Counted from the stretch's first letter, positions 5,421-13,080 are shown. The stretch is 17,760 nt of DNA from Candidatus Nitrosopumilus sp. (GCA_030637455.1 DAOWGL010000130.1:1-17760); one strand, 5' to 3'. Program-made: numbers and translations. The notes: generated by a model not told the origin, from the sequence alone.

Positions 5421-5830
5421 AAATTGGAGACATTGACTCAGATTATGAAACAGTGAAGATAGACCAAGTTGGAATAATTGATCCTCTTACGGGTGCAGTA
5501 GTATTCAAAGACGAGACCGTTGAATTTTCAATATCGGGTTTTTCATCGGAAGTGGCAGGTTTTATTTCTAATTTTTTGGATGAAAAGCGAGAAGATCCTC
5601 CTACAGTATATCGTTTAATTGAGCAAATTTGTGAGGAAAATGAACTATTATTAGTCAAAGTCAAAATTTATGAAAGTGGAGGTATTTTCAGAGCAAATCT
5701 GTATTTTACTGGAAAAAAAGATATGATATTTAGAAATTTTAGAGCATCTGATGCAATTGCGTTGGCAACATATTATCACATTCCAATTTTGGTAAGAAAA
5801 TCATTGTTAAAAGATATTCAGAAGAAATGA
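5417..5830 (+). CDS. Bifunctional nuclease family protein (DUF151)
   Basis: 137 aa, close to the family's usual core length. The signature is near the end: FRASDAIALATYYHIPILV (about 108-126), matching the R-x-SDAIALA...P-I-V motif of DUF151 proteins. The earlier strands (VKIDQVGIIDPLTGAVVFKD) also fit. Related plant and bacterial proteins have been reported to have DNase and RNase activity; the archaeal role is not established. Translation is coupled to the preceding helical protein by a 4-base overlap, with no promoter of its own apparent. Confidence 0.85.
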   Translation: MKIGDIDSDYETVKIDQVGIIDPLTGAVVFKDETVEFSISGFSSEVAGFISNFLDEKREDPPTVYRLIEQICEENELLLVKVKIYESGGIFRANLYFTGKKDMIFRNFRASDAIALATYYHIPILVRKSLLKDIQKK

Positions 5831-5844
5831 AATTTTCCAAATAG

Positions 5845-6273
5845 TTATTTTACAATAAGAATTGAGCAAGGCGAACTATTTGCAAGTTTATTTGAGATAC
5901 TTCCGAGAAAGAATCTAGCTGTTGCGCCAAGACCTTTGTTTCCAACAATTATCAAATTACACTGTTCTTTTTTTGCTAATTTAATAATCTCATTTGCGAT
6001 GTTTCCTTCTTTTATCACTATTTTTGAGTCCATTCCTTGCTTGGTGGCAATTTTCTTTCCCGCTAACAAAACATTGTTTCCGACCTTTCTTAACATTTCA
6101 AGATATGCTTTTCTATCTAATGGGTTAATGGAAATTAATTTTTCTACCACATACAAAAGTATTAAACGAGATTGATAATTTTTTGCCATATCACACGCAT
6201 GCAAAAGGGCTTTTTCTGAATACTTTGAACCATCAAGAGGCACTAAAATGTTCATGTATAGGGATTTTCTCAT
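5845..6273 (-). CDS. Universal stress protein (UspA family), copy 1
   Basis: 142 aa from ATG 6273 (136 aa if started at ATG 6255, where the conserved MNILVPLDGS begins). It is a single Usp domain: an N-terminal strand with VPLDGSKYSEKAL and the ATP-binding loop GNKGLGATARFFLGSISNKL near the C-terminus, following the G-x2-G-x9-G-S pattern, so ATP binding is expected. It lies 21 nt downstream of the small zinc-ribbon gene on the same strand and may share its transcript. A TATA-like TTAAATAGAG around 6297 could also give a separate leaderless start at 6273. Convergent with the DUF151 gene. Confidence 0.9.
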   Translation of the reverse strand: MRKSLYMNILVPLDGSKYSEKALLHACDMAKNYQSRLILLYVVEKLISINPLDRKAYLEMLRKVGNNVLLAGKKIATKQGMDSKIVIKEGNIANEIIKLAKKEQCNLIIVGNKGLGATARFFLGSISNKLANSSPCSILIVK

Positions 6274-6294
6274 GGAATACTTTGCAGATTATCT

Positions 6295-6447
6295 CTATTT
6301 AACTAACCTCTTGGAAGTCGAAGGTGATTTTGTTTTTATTAATTTTGTAACATTATCAAAACATGATGTACAAAGATGTAGATGTTCTATTTTTCTCATC
6401 TTTCCTTTTTTAAGGCATATGTGACACATCCATTCTGTCAAAGGCAC
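6295..6447 (-). CDS. Zinc-ribbon miniprotein, 50 aa
   Basis: Start GTG 6447 immediately follows the stop of the preceding gene (TAAGTG); an internal ATG at 6429 is the alternative start. The product reads WMCHICLKKGKMRKIEHLHL, then CTSCF, then a Lys/Ser-rich tail. Cys8-x2-Cys11 and Cys26-x2-Cys29 make one Cys4 zinc site, with nearby histidines. Probably a nucleic-acid or protein-binding mini-zinc-ribbon; tiny CxxC proteins like this occur several times in the window. Head-to-tail packing with its 49-aa neighbour argues for a real operon. Confidence 0.65.
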   Translation of the reverse strand: MPLTEWMCHICLKKGKMRKIEHLHLCTSCFDNVTKLIKTKSPSTSKRLVK

Positions 6448-6597
6448 TTATCCTACTTTTTCAATCTCCAGTCGAGTGTCTTCTAATTCCTTTTCAAATT
6501 TTTCTTTATCAGTTTGAGACACTGAGTTATTACATAATTTTTCTAGAATCCTGAATTCTTTATTTTTTAATGATGCAAGATAACTATGTTCATCCAT
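6448..6597 (-). CDS. Small charged helical protein, 49 aa
   Basis: Starts ATG 6597 (MDEHSYLASLKNKEFRILEK) and ends TRLEIEKVG. It is mostly helical and acidic/basic, with one Cys. A CTTAAG box (6621-6626) stands about 26 nt before the ATG, the spacing seen for leaderless genes here, which supports a real promoter. Its stop abuts the start of the zinc-ribbon gene. Function not recognised. Confidence 0.6.
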   Translation of the reverse strand: MDEHSYLASLKNKEFRILEKLCNNSVSQTDKEKFEKELEDTRLEIEKVG

Positions 6598-6617
6598 GCA
6601 TCTTTGAGGATTTCTAT

Positions 6618-6628
6618 GAACTTAAGAT
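6618..6628 (-). promoter_or_regulatory. TATA-like box for the 49-aa/zinc-ribbon unit
   Basis: Minus strand ATCTTAAGTTC, centred about 26 nt before ATG 6597. The core CTTAAGTTC is the same as in the 25-bp promoter repeats at 17134 and 17328. Confidence 0.5.
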
Positions 6629-6687
6629 TTTTCATAGGGTTTGTTTTCAAAATCAATAATCATAGAGTATGATAAAACAAGAAATTG

Positions 6688-6837
6688 ATGAAGTTTGGTA
6701 TTGCGAGAATTGTGACAAACCTCATAGATAAGAAAACTTTAGGCTTGATACTCGGTGCAGTATCTTTGGCAAGTGCCATAATTTGGATTGTTTTAGAGCA
6801 AGGCATAGGACTAAGTTTTGAAATGTTAGAACCATAG
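6688..6837 (+). CDS. Small single-pass membrane protein, 49 aa
   Basis: The product MKFGIARIVTNLIDKKT is followed by LGLILGAVSLASAIIWIVL, one clear transmembrane helix, and ends with FEMLEP. No family recognised. An overlapping ORF in another frame (6669-6731, 20 aa, containing WYCENCDKPHR) is an alternative or an upstream leader peptide. A TATA box is not obvious. The well-formed hydrophobic helix is the main support. Confidence 0.45.
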   Translation: MKFGIARIVTNLIDKKTLGLILGAVSLASAIIWIVLEQGIGLSFEMLEP

Positions 6838-6859
6838 TCCTTCAAAGATCTTTTACTAA

Positions 6860-6994
6860 ATGAAAACACAAAAGGTTCAAACCTATGTGGAATTGAATTT
6901 AGATAATCAAAAATTGAAATCTATGAACTCTCTTAAAATAATACTGACAAGAATAAAATCAAAAATGAGAATCATGCATTGGATTAAAATTTGA
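6860..6994 (+). CDS. Small basic ORF, 44 aa, uncertain
   Basis: ATG 6860 to TGA 6992-6994; the product starts MKTQKVQTYVELNLDNQKLK and is Lys/Met/Ile-rich with a basic C-terminal half. No family, promoter or ribosome site recognised. It fills the gap before the gene at 7015, but chance in AT-rich sequence is possible. Confidence 0.25.
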   Translation: MKTQKVQTYVELNLDNQKLKSMNSLKIILTRIKSKMRIMHWIKI

Positions 6995-7014
6995 TTTTTA
7001 CAGAACCTACATTT

Positions 7015-7236
7015 ATGACTGAACAATGTTTGAATGATAACTGTTACAACAGTATACATCAAATTACAAAAACCTTAGAATTTCTGTCCCATGCAGACCA
7101 ATACATTGAAGATGCAAAAAAGGCAGGAGATTCAGAATCTGAAAAAGTTTGGAACATAATAAAAGGTGACAGGCAAAAACATGCAGAGATGTTAAAGGGA
7201 CTAATTGTAGCAGAGGTAAAAAACAACAAATTCTAA
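7015..7236 (+). CDS. Small two-helix protein, 73 aa
   Basis: Begins MTEQCLNDNCYNSIHQITKT; ATG 7015 is preferred over an upstream TTG because a TATA-like ATTAAAATTTGA (6983-6994) lies about 26 nt before it. Two amphipathic helices are suggested: one with LEFLSHADQYIEDAKKAG, the other with VWNIIKGDRQKHAEMLKGLI. Acidic and His residues recur, as in half of a ferritin-like bundle, but the metal-binding ExxH pattern is not clearly present. Two Cys occur near the N-terminus. A T-rich terminator follows. Confidence 0.6.
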   Translation: MTEQCLNDNCYNSIHQITKTLEFLSHADQYIEDAKKAGDSESEKVWNIIKGDRQKHAEMLKGLIVAEVKNNKF

Positions 7237-7237
7237 C

Positions 7238-7252
7238 CCTTTTTATTTTTTT
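7238..7252 (+). terminator. T-rich terminator
   Basis: CCCTTTTTATTTTTT directly after the stop of the 73-aa gene and just before the TATA-like box of the kinase gene. Confidence 0.45.
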
Positions 7253-7274
7253 ATAAGATATAGAATGATTTGTT

Positions 7275-7766
7275 ATGATAGTAATTATTTGTGGTTTGCC
7301 TGGTGTCGGTAAAACTACTTTTGCAAAAAAACTCTCTCCATTGATTAAGGCCATAATTTTGTCAACAGATAAAATTAGAAAAGAGATGATAAAATTACCA
7401 ACATATGACAAAGAAGAGCGAAAGATCATCTACGATATAATGATACTATTGGCAAAATATCTTCACGAATCAGGCACAAATTGCATACTTGACGCCACTT
7501 TCAATAAAGAAGAGTCTAGAATGGAAGTTAAGAGAAAACTAGGAATTCCATATGAGCAATTTTTTGTGATAGAATGTATATGCCCCGAAAATATTGTGAT
7601 CCCTCGCATAAAAAAACGGAAAAATGATTATTCAGATGCAGCTGTTGAGGTTTACAAAAAAAAGAAAAAAATTTATGAACCTGTAAAAACAAATCATATT
7701 ACAATTAACACTACATTAGATCCTGAAAAGAATATGAACTTGGTTAGAAATTATATTGGAGTTTGA
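7275..7766 (+). CDS. P-loop kinase of the AAA_33/nucleotide-kinase-like type
   Basis: 163 aa. The Walker A motif GLPGVGKTT (7-15) begins almost at the N-terminus, followed by STDKIRKEM (30-38), typical of small P-loop kinases that phosphorylate a nucleoside, sugar, tRNA or other small acceptor. A second acidic strand NCILDATF (69-76) supplies the Walker B-type Asp73. The C-terminal part (RIKKRKNDYSDAAVEVYKKK) contains an Arg/Lys-rich lid like that of AAA_33 family kinases. The substrate cannot be inferred. TTATAAG (7251-7257) lies about 21 nt before the ATG, so the message is nearly leaderless. A putative RNA gene follows on the same strand. Confidence 0.85.
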   Translation: MIVIICGLPGVGKTTFAKKLSPLIKAIILSTDKIRKEMIKLPTYDKEERKIIYDIMILLAKYLHESGTNCILDATFNKEESRMEVKRKLGIPYEQFFVIECICPENIVIPRIKKRKNDYSDAAVEVYKKKKKIYEPVKTNHITINTTLDPEKNMNLVRNYIGV

Positions 7767-7783
7767 GATAACAATATGAAACT

Positions 7784-7790
7784 CTATAAG
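7784..7790 (+). promoter_or_regulatory. TATA box of the RNA candidate
   Basis: CTATAAG, centred 25 nt before base 7812, where the terminal stem of the putative RNA begins. Confidence 0.5.
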
Positions 7791-7811
7791 CGTAATCAAT
7801 GCAACACTAGT

Positions 7812-7882
7812 ACCGTAGTGGTGTGAGTTTGCATATCTGTAAGGAAGGACTGAATTGACTACTCAGCTACGGGTCATTTTTT
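7812..7882 (+). ncRNA. Putative structured small RNA, about 65-70 nt
   Basis: This is a GC-richer island between a kinase gene and a convergent stress-protein gene. The 5' segment ACCGTAG (7812-7818) pairs with 3' CTACGGGT (7867-7874) through seven pairs and one bulged G, so the two ends of the RNA close on each other. Inside, TGAGT (7824-7828) can pair with ACTCA (7860-7864). A run of six T (7877-7882) follows the stem as a terminator, and a TATA box sits at the right distance upstream. An alternative hairpin CACTA/TAGTG (7805-7809 with 7816-7820) exists. It is not a tRNA and has no recognised C/D box pattern. No protein frame is evident. Confidence 0.5.
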
Positions 7883-7889
7883 AAGATTA

Positions 7890-8321
7890 TCATTTTACAA
7901 TCATGACAGGAATTTTTGAAACGTAAATGATTCCATTAGAAATACTTCCTAGAAATTTTTCTTTTTGATTTCCTGTACCTCGTGCTCCTAAAACTATTAT
8001 GTCACTTTTTGATGTTTTTGCATAATTAATGATTATTCTTACTGTATCATTTCCAAAGAGGATTTTTTGAGACAACTCTATCCCATGACGTGCTGCACTT
8101 GTTTTTGCTCTTCCAAGAAAGTCTTTAGCTGATTTAGATTTGTATTTCAAATACATATCAAATGTTCCAACTAAGTTTTTTGGATATATTGGTAACACGT
8201 GAATGGCGGTTATCTGTGAACTACTCAGCCTTGCTAGAGATATGGCTTCATTTAGCCCCCTTATAGAATTAGGAGAACCATCTAGGGGAACCAGGATTTT
8301 TTTAAATCTATTTTTGAGCAT
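7890..8321 (-). CDS. Universal stress protein (UspA family), copy 2
   Basis: 143 aa. It opens MLKNRFKKILVPLDGSPNSI and has the nucleotide loop LGARGTGNQKEKFLGSISNGI (G-x2-G...G-S) near the end, so ATP binding is likely. The middle contains a Lys-rich helix (YLKYKSKSAKDFLGRAK). It is divergent from the thermosome gene, with 124 nt of shared promoter region, so the two could be co-regulated by stress. It resembles copies 1 and 3 but is not identical; all three lie on the minus strand within 5 kb. Confidence 0.9.
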   Translation of the reverse strand: MLKNRFKKILVPLDGSPNSIRGLNEAISLARLSSSQITAIHVLPIYPKNLVGTFDMYLKYKSKSAKDFLGRAKTSAARHGIELSQKILFGNDTVRIIINYAKTSKSDIIVLGARGTGNQKEKFLGSISNGIIYVSKIPVMIVK

Positions 8322-8445
8322 GGATTAGTTACAAATATTGAATATTTATCAAATACAGCTGATTTACAAAAATGATTTTTACGTTCTATTTTCATAATTG
8401 AAAATAGTATAGTTGATTTTTAACTAAAATTGAAATTAAATTGCC

Positions 8446-10083
8446 ATGGCTCACATGCAAACTACTCCTGAGGGAGTGCCTGTCATAGTTTTGAAAGAAG
8501 GCTCAAAACAATCACGAGGTAGAGATGCTCAGAGAAACAACATTAATGCTGCAAAGTTAATTGCAGAAATAATTCAAACAAGCCTTGGTCCACGTGGAAT
8601 GGACAAAATGTTGGTGGATTCAATTGGAGACATAACAATTACAAATGATGGTGCAACAATTTTAAAAGAAATTGATGTTCAACACCCAGCAGCAAAAATG
8701 ATGGTAGAAGTAGCAAAAGCTACAGACAGTGAAGTTGGAGATGGCACTACATCATCAGTTATTTTAGCAGGAGCTTTACTTGAAAAAGCTGAATCATTAA
8801 TTGATGATGATATACATCCAGTCATAATTGCAGATGGTTACAAAAAAGCATCTACAAAAGCAATGGAATTTTTAAAAGAAATTGAAATTAAAGTAGAACC
8901 AAAAAATGAAGAAATTTTAGAAAAAATTGCTCACACATCTATGCAAACAAAATTAGTATCAATTGAGGCAACTGATCTTGCTAAATTAGCAGTTGATGCG
9001 GTGTTGTCTGTTATGGAAGAGAAAAATAATTCTTTTAAAGTAAATATAGATAATATTAAAATTGAAAAAAAGACAGGTGGTTCAATTTCAGACAGCGAAC
9101 TAGTTAGTGGAATAATACTAGATAAGGAAATTGTACACAGTGGTATGCCAAGAAAAATTGAAAATGCACATATTGCTTTAATCAGTGAAGCATTAGAAAT
9201 TAAAAAAACAGAATTTGAAGCAAAAATAAACATTTCAAGTCCAAGTCAAATTAAATCATTTATGGATGAAGAAAGCCAATTACTCAAAGATATGGTAGAC
9301 AAAATAAAAACAACTAATGCCAATGTCGTATTGTGTCAAAAAGGAATTGATGATATTATTCAACATTATATGGGCAAAGCTGGAATACTCGCAGTTAGAC
9401 GTATCAAAGAAAGCGACATGTCAAAGTTAGCAAAATCAACAGGGGGTAGAATTGTTGGAAGCGTTAATGATTTGAGTAACACAGATTTAGGTTCTGCACA
9501 AAATGTAGAAGAGAAAAGAATTGAAGAAGATAACTGGGTGTTTATCGAAGGATGTAAAAATCCAAAAGCCATTAGTATTTTGATTCGAGGTGGATCTCAA
9601 AGAGTAATTGATGAAGCAGAGAGATCAATGCATGATGCATTAATGGTAGTCAAAGATGTAATTGAAACTCCAAGAATTGTATATGGTGGAGGTTCTCCAG
9701 AGGCATATATTGCATTAAAACTCCGAGACTGGTCAAAATCCCTTTCAGGTAGAGAACAGCTAGCAGTTGAAAAATTTGCAGATGCCTTAGAATCCATCCC
9801 ACTTGCACTTGCAAGAAATGCAGGAATGAATTCAATTGATTCTATTACTCAGTTGCGAGCAAAACAGAATGCGGGTGAACATTTCACGGGAGTAGATGTT
9901 ATTAATGGAACCATTGCTAATTTTGAAAAGATTGGAATAGTGGAACCAGTTAAAGTAAAAGAACAAATCATAAAATCTGCTACAGAAACTGCAAATATGA
10001 TATTGCGAATTGATAATGTTATTGCAGTCTCACGTTCAACGTCAGAACCACAAGGTATGCCACCTGGTGGTGGAATGTATTAA
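8446..10083 (+). CDS. thsA: Thermosome subunit (group II chaperonin)
   Basis: 545 aa, the expected full length. Characteristic motifs appear in order: LGPRGMDKM (48-56), NDGATIL (67-73), the ATP-binding and hydrolysis loop GDGTTSS (98-104), a central apical domain, [13 protein letters not shown] before the C-terminal equatorial domain, and a Gly/Met-rich tail ending MPPGGGMY that projects into the cavity. Subunits form double rings that fold proteins in an ATP-driven cycle with a built-in lid. A TATA-like TTTTTAACTAAAA (8416-8428) lies about 25 nt before ATG 8446; ATG 8455 is a possible second start. Flanked by universal stress protein genes. Which paralogue (alpha, beta or gamma) cannot be decided here. 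Confidence 0.97.
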   Translation: MAHMQTTPEGVPVIVLKEGSKQSRGRDAQRNNINAAKLIAEIIQTSLGPRGMDKMLVDSIGDITITNDGATILKEIDVQHPAAKMMVEVAKATDSEVGDGTTSSVILAGALLEKAESLIDDDIHPVIIADGYKKASTKAMEFLKEIEIKVEPKNEEILEKIAHTSMQTKLVSIEATDLAKLAVDAVLSVMEEKNNSFKVNIDNIKIEKKTGGSISDSELVSGIILDKEIVHSGMPRKIENAHIALISEALEIKKTEFEAKINISSPSQIKSFMDEESQLLKDMVDKIKTTNANVVLCQKGIDDIIQHYMGKAGILAVRRIKESDMSKLAKSTGGRIVGSVNDLSNTDLGSAQNVEEKRIEEDNWVFIEGCKNPKAISILIRGGSQRVIDEAERSMHDALMVVKDVIETPRIVYGGGSPEAYIALKLRDWSKSLSGREQLAVEKFADALESIPLALARNAGMNSIDSITQLRAKQNAGEHFTGVDVINGTIANFEKIGIVEPVKVKEQIIKSATETANMILRIDNVIAVSRSTSEPQGMPPGGGMY

Positions 10084-10107
10084 AAATAATTGTAAATTAA
10101 ATTTATT

Positions 10108-10503
10108 CTATTTTACTACAGTAACAGGAATTTTAGATTTATTGACAACATGGTTTGCAACACTACCTAAAAATATTTCAAGATGTGAATTAGGGCCACG
10201 AGAGCCTATTACTATTAAATCTATTTTATTACTTTGAGCAAATGTTACAATTGTCCTTCCAATATTCTCATCAACTTCAATCACTCCACGAAATGGTACT
10301 TTTTCCTTTTGTGACATCAATTCAGCTTGTTTCATGATCTTTTTGATTTTTTGTTTTACAGACAAAGTTTTTGCAAACATTGAATATACATTTACATTCA
10401 AACCAACAACAGATGAATCTGATTGTTTTGCAATACCCAATGCAAATTTCAAACCTCTAATAGAGTTCTTTGAACCATCTAGAGGTACCAAAATCTTATT
10501 CAA
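10108..10503 (-). CDS. Universal stress protein (UspA family), copy 3
   Basis: 131 aa, single Usp domain starting MNKILVPLDGSKNSIRGLKF. The nucleotide loop is IGSRGPNSHLEIFLGSVANHV; the first glycines and the closing G-S are present, but the middle carries Pro-Asn-Ser, so ATP binding is likely though less certain than in the other two copies. It is convergent with the thermosome gene (24 nt between stops) and divergent from AMP phosphorylase. No partner domain is fused. Confidence 0.9.
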   Translation of the reverse strand: MNKILVPLDGSKNSIRGLKFALGIAKQSDSSVVGLNVNVYSMFAKTLSVKQKIKKIMKQAELMSQKEKVPFRGVIEVDENIGRTIVTFAQSNKIDLIVIGSRGPNSHLEIFLGSVANHVVNKSKIPVTVVK

Positions 10504-10602
10504 TGTTTTACTAGTCAGTATGAATTAATTATTCTAACTCTTATTTAGAAAATAGGCTTAAATTCAAATATGATAACAAAAACTGTGTTTCATCGAGAGT
10601 GT

Positions 10603-10610
10603 TATAAAAG
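10603..10610 (+). promoter_or_regulatory. TATA box of AMP phosphorylase
   Basis: TATAAAAG about 30 nt before ATG 10637, predicting a leader of only a few bases. Confidence 0.5.
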
Positions 10611-10636
10611 ATAATTTTGTAGAAAAATAACATATA

Positions 10637-12175
10637 ATGCAATTAAAAGTAAAAATCCTCAATATCGATTCAGGCGGTAAACCATTTGTATTTTTGAACG
10701 ATAAAGATGCTGATAGGTTAAACATCAATGCTTCTGAGCGTGTAACAGTTCAAGCAAAAAAGAAGATCACTGCCATAATCAACATATCTAGTACAATTGA
10801 AAATGGCTTTTTAGGAGTAAATGAAGAAGTTAAAAAAATACTTTCTCTAAAACAAAATTCTAGAGTTAATGTAGATATAGCACCATTTCCAAAATCACTT
10901 CAATTTATTCGAAATAAACTTTCAGGAAAAAAATTATTGTATCCAGAAATACATGAAATTGTACAGGATGTAGTTGATGGCAATCTCAGTGAAAATGAGA
11001 TTTCAGCATTTGTAACAGCATTACACATAGACAAAATAGATTTGGATGAGGCAACAAGTTTATCTCGTTCTATGGTGGATACAGGAAAAACTCTAAACAT
11101 TGACAAAAAAATTATTGTAGATAAACACAGCATAGGAGGAGTTCCAGGAGATAAAACCACATTATTAGTAGTTCCTATAATTGCCGCAGAAGGATTTACC
11201 ATCCCAAAAACATCTTCAAGAGCAATTACTTCAGCTGCAGGAACTGCAGATCGTGCAGAAATTTTGATGCCTGTAGAATTTAGCACTAACAAAATGTTAC
11301 AAATACTCAAAAAAGCAAATGGTTGTATTGTGTGGGGCGGTGCAATAGAGTTAGCTCCTGCAGACGACATATTTGTAAAAACAGAGTTTTCTCTGCACAT
11401 TGATCCTTTACTTTTAGCATCCATCATGAGTAAAAAGAAAGCAGTGGGGGCAACTCATCTTGTTGTCGACATTCCAACTGGAAGGGGAGCAAAAATGAAA
11501 ACTACTGGGGAAGCAGATCTTCTTGCAAGAGACATCATAGAACTTGGTCGCAGATTAGGAATTCGTACTCATTGTATAGTGACTTTTGGAGAGCAACCAA
11601 TAGGAAATACTGTGGGTCCTGCACTTGAGGCAAAAGAAGCATTGGAGGTTTTAATGAATCAAAGACAGGTTCCAGATCTCATCAATAAAGCATGTAATAT
11701 TGCAGGAAGTATGTTTGAATTATTAGGCAAAAAAGGCGGCTATTCACTTGCAAAAAAAATCCTTGAATCAGGTAAAGCAGAGCAAAAAATGAGAGAAATG
11801 ATTAAAGCGCAAGGGGGAAATCCTGCAATACTTCCAGAAGATATTCCAATTGGAAAATATTCATTGATCATTCGTTCTGAAAAATCTGGACAAGTACTAT
11901 GGATGGAAAATAGGGTTATTGTGGAGATTGGACGTGCAGCAGGTGCTCCAAAAGATAAAGGTGCAGGAATTGTGTTTAATAAAAAAACTGGAGATTCAGT
12001 AGAAAAAAAAGAAGTGTTGTTTACAATCTATGCCGAGCAGCCCTACAAGATTGATAGAGTAAAATACATTCTGTCCACTCAAGTCCCCTTAGGCATAGGA
12101 AAAAAATCAGATATGTTGATCCACACAATAACCGAATCTCCTGTGGTAGAGAGAACATTTGTAATTGATAGATAA
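10637..12175 (+). CDS. deoA: AMP phosphorylase
   Basis: 512 aa, longer than bacterial thymidine phosphorylase (about 440) because of an N-terminal extension of about 80 residues, as in archaeal AMP phosphorylases. Phosphate-binding and active-site motifs are intact: KHSIGGVPGDKTT (163-175) and KTSSRAITSAAGTAD (191-205), followed by GRGAKMKTTGEA. In the archaeal family the enzyme converts AMP and phosphate to adenine and ribose 1,5-bisphosphate, the first step of a pentose bisphosphate route through ribose-1,5-bisphosphate isomerase and type III RuBisCO. Neither partner is in this window, so use for nucleotide salvage or another ribose-phosphate route is open. It converges with PRPP synthase, 20 nt apart. 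Confidence 0.92.
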   Translation: MQLKVKILNIDSGGKPFVFLNDKDADRLNINASERVTVQAKKKITAIINISSTIENGFLGVNEEVKKILSLKQNSRVNVDIAPFPKSLQFIRNKLSGKKLLYPEIHEIVQDVVDGNLSENEISAFVTALHIDKIDLDEATSLSRSMVDTGKTLNIDKKIIVDKHSIGGVPGDKTTLLVVPIIAAEGFTIPKTSSRAITSAAGTADRAEILMPVEFSTNKMLQILKKANGCIVWGGAIELAPADDIFVKTEFSLHIDPLLLASIMSKKKAVGATHLVVDIPTGRGAKMKTTGEADLLARDIIELGRRLGIRTHCIVTFGEQPIGNTVGPALEAKEALEVLMNQRQVPDLINKACNIAGSMFELLGKKGGYSLAKKILESGKAEQKMREMIKAQGGNPAILPEDIPIGKYSLIIRSEKSGQVLWMENRVIVEIGRAAGAPKDKGAGIVFNKKTGDSVEKKEVLFTIYAEQPYKIDRVKYILSTQVPLGIGKKSDMLIHTITESPVVERTFVIDR

Positions 12176-12195
12176 TTAAAAACTATGCAAAGCCA

Positions 12196-13080
12196 TTATT
12201 TCCAATTTTGAATGGTTTTAGAAATAATTCCAGACAAATCAACTTTTGAAAATTTTCCTTCAATTGAATTTGTTCCTATGATTGCAGTAGCTCCTGCTTT
12301 TATGATTTTTCTTTCTGAATTTCCCACAAAAACGGGATGAGTGCAAGCTACGTACATGTTTCTGAAATTTCCTTTAAGAAATTTAATTGTCTTTAGAATA
12401 CTTCCTCCTGATGATACCATATCATCAAATAATATCACATCATGTTCTTTGAGGATTTTTGGAAAAGGTGGCATGATAATTAATTTTCCTGTTTTTCTAT
12501 CTCTATGTTTGTTTAAGGCAATAGCATTTGTGTTGAGATATTTCGCAAATTTCTCTGCATTATGTTTCCAAAACATATCTGGAGATATTACAAGTGGATT
12601 TTGTAGTTTGTATTTTTTAAAATATTCTGCAAATAAGGAAACTGCGGAGATATTTTTCAGAGGTAATTTAAAAAAATTCAGTGCGTTTGGACTGTGAAAA
12701 TCTACTACGATTAATCGTGTCGCTCCTGCGGCTTTAAACAATTTTGCAATAACTGAAATTGTTATAATTTCACCTTTAAGAAATTCTTTATCTTGTTTGG
12801 CATATCCCATATAAGGCACCACTGCAATCACATTGGGAGACATTTCACGTGACTTTGAAACTAACGATAATGTTTGAACAAGATTAGAATCAACAGGAGG
12901 TCCAGTTGAGGAGACAACAACAATTGTTCCTTTTTTGGCGTGTCCTGAAATAGTGAGTTTTCTTTCTCCATCAGAAAAAATCTTTAAGGTTGTTTTTAGA
13001 TATTTTGCTTGTAATTTTTTTGCAATTTTTTTTGCTAAATTTTCAGAGTTTGGACTTCCAATAACAAAATAATTATTCAT
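12196..13080 (-). CDS. prs: Ribose-phosphate pyrophosphokinase (PRPP synthase)
   Basis: 294 aa from ATG 13080; the in-frame TTG at 13083 is less likely. It makes PRPP from ribose 5-phosphate and ATP for nucleotide, His and Trp synthesis. Visible motifs: IFSDGE (34-39), the flexible-loop region VVPYMGYAKQDK (87-98), VDFHSP (126-131), and the PRPP-binding loop LFDDMVSSGGSI (217-228). That loop reads SSGGS where most family members have TGGT, a mild deviation of the kind seen in some archaeal enzymes. Residues 166-171 read SPDMFW, where SPD followed by small residues is usual. The gene is shorter than bacterial versions (about 315), as in other archaea. Confidence 0.9.
   Translation of the reverse strand: MNNYFVIGSPNSENLAKKIAKKLQAKYLKTTLKIFSDGERKLTISGHAKKGTIVVVSSTGPPVDSNLVQTLSLVSKSREMSPNVIAVVPYMGYAKQDKEFLKGEIITISVIAKLFKAAGATRLIVVDFHSPNALNFFKLPLKNISAVSLFAEYFKKYKLQNPLVISPDMFWKHNAEKFAKYLNTNAIALNKHRDRKTGKLIIMPPFPKILKEHDVILFDDMVSSGGSILKTIKFLKGNFRNMYVACTHPVFVGNSERKIIKAGATAIIGTNSIEGKFSKVDLSGIISKTIQNWK

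Noticed and set aside
6868..6885. GGTTCAAACC motif resembling a tRNA T-arm
   Set aside because: It is a small inverted repeat in AT-rich sequence without the other tRNA arms.
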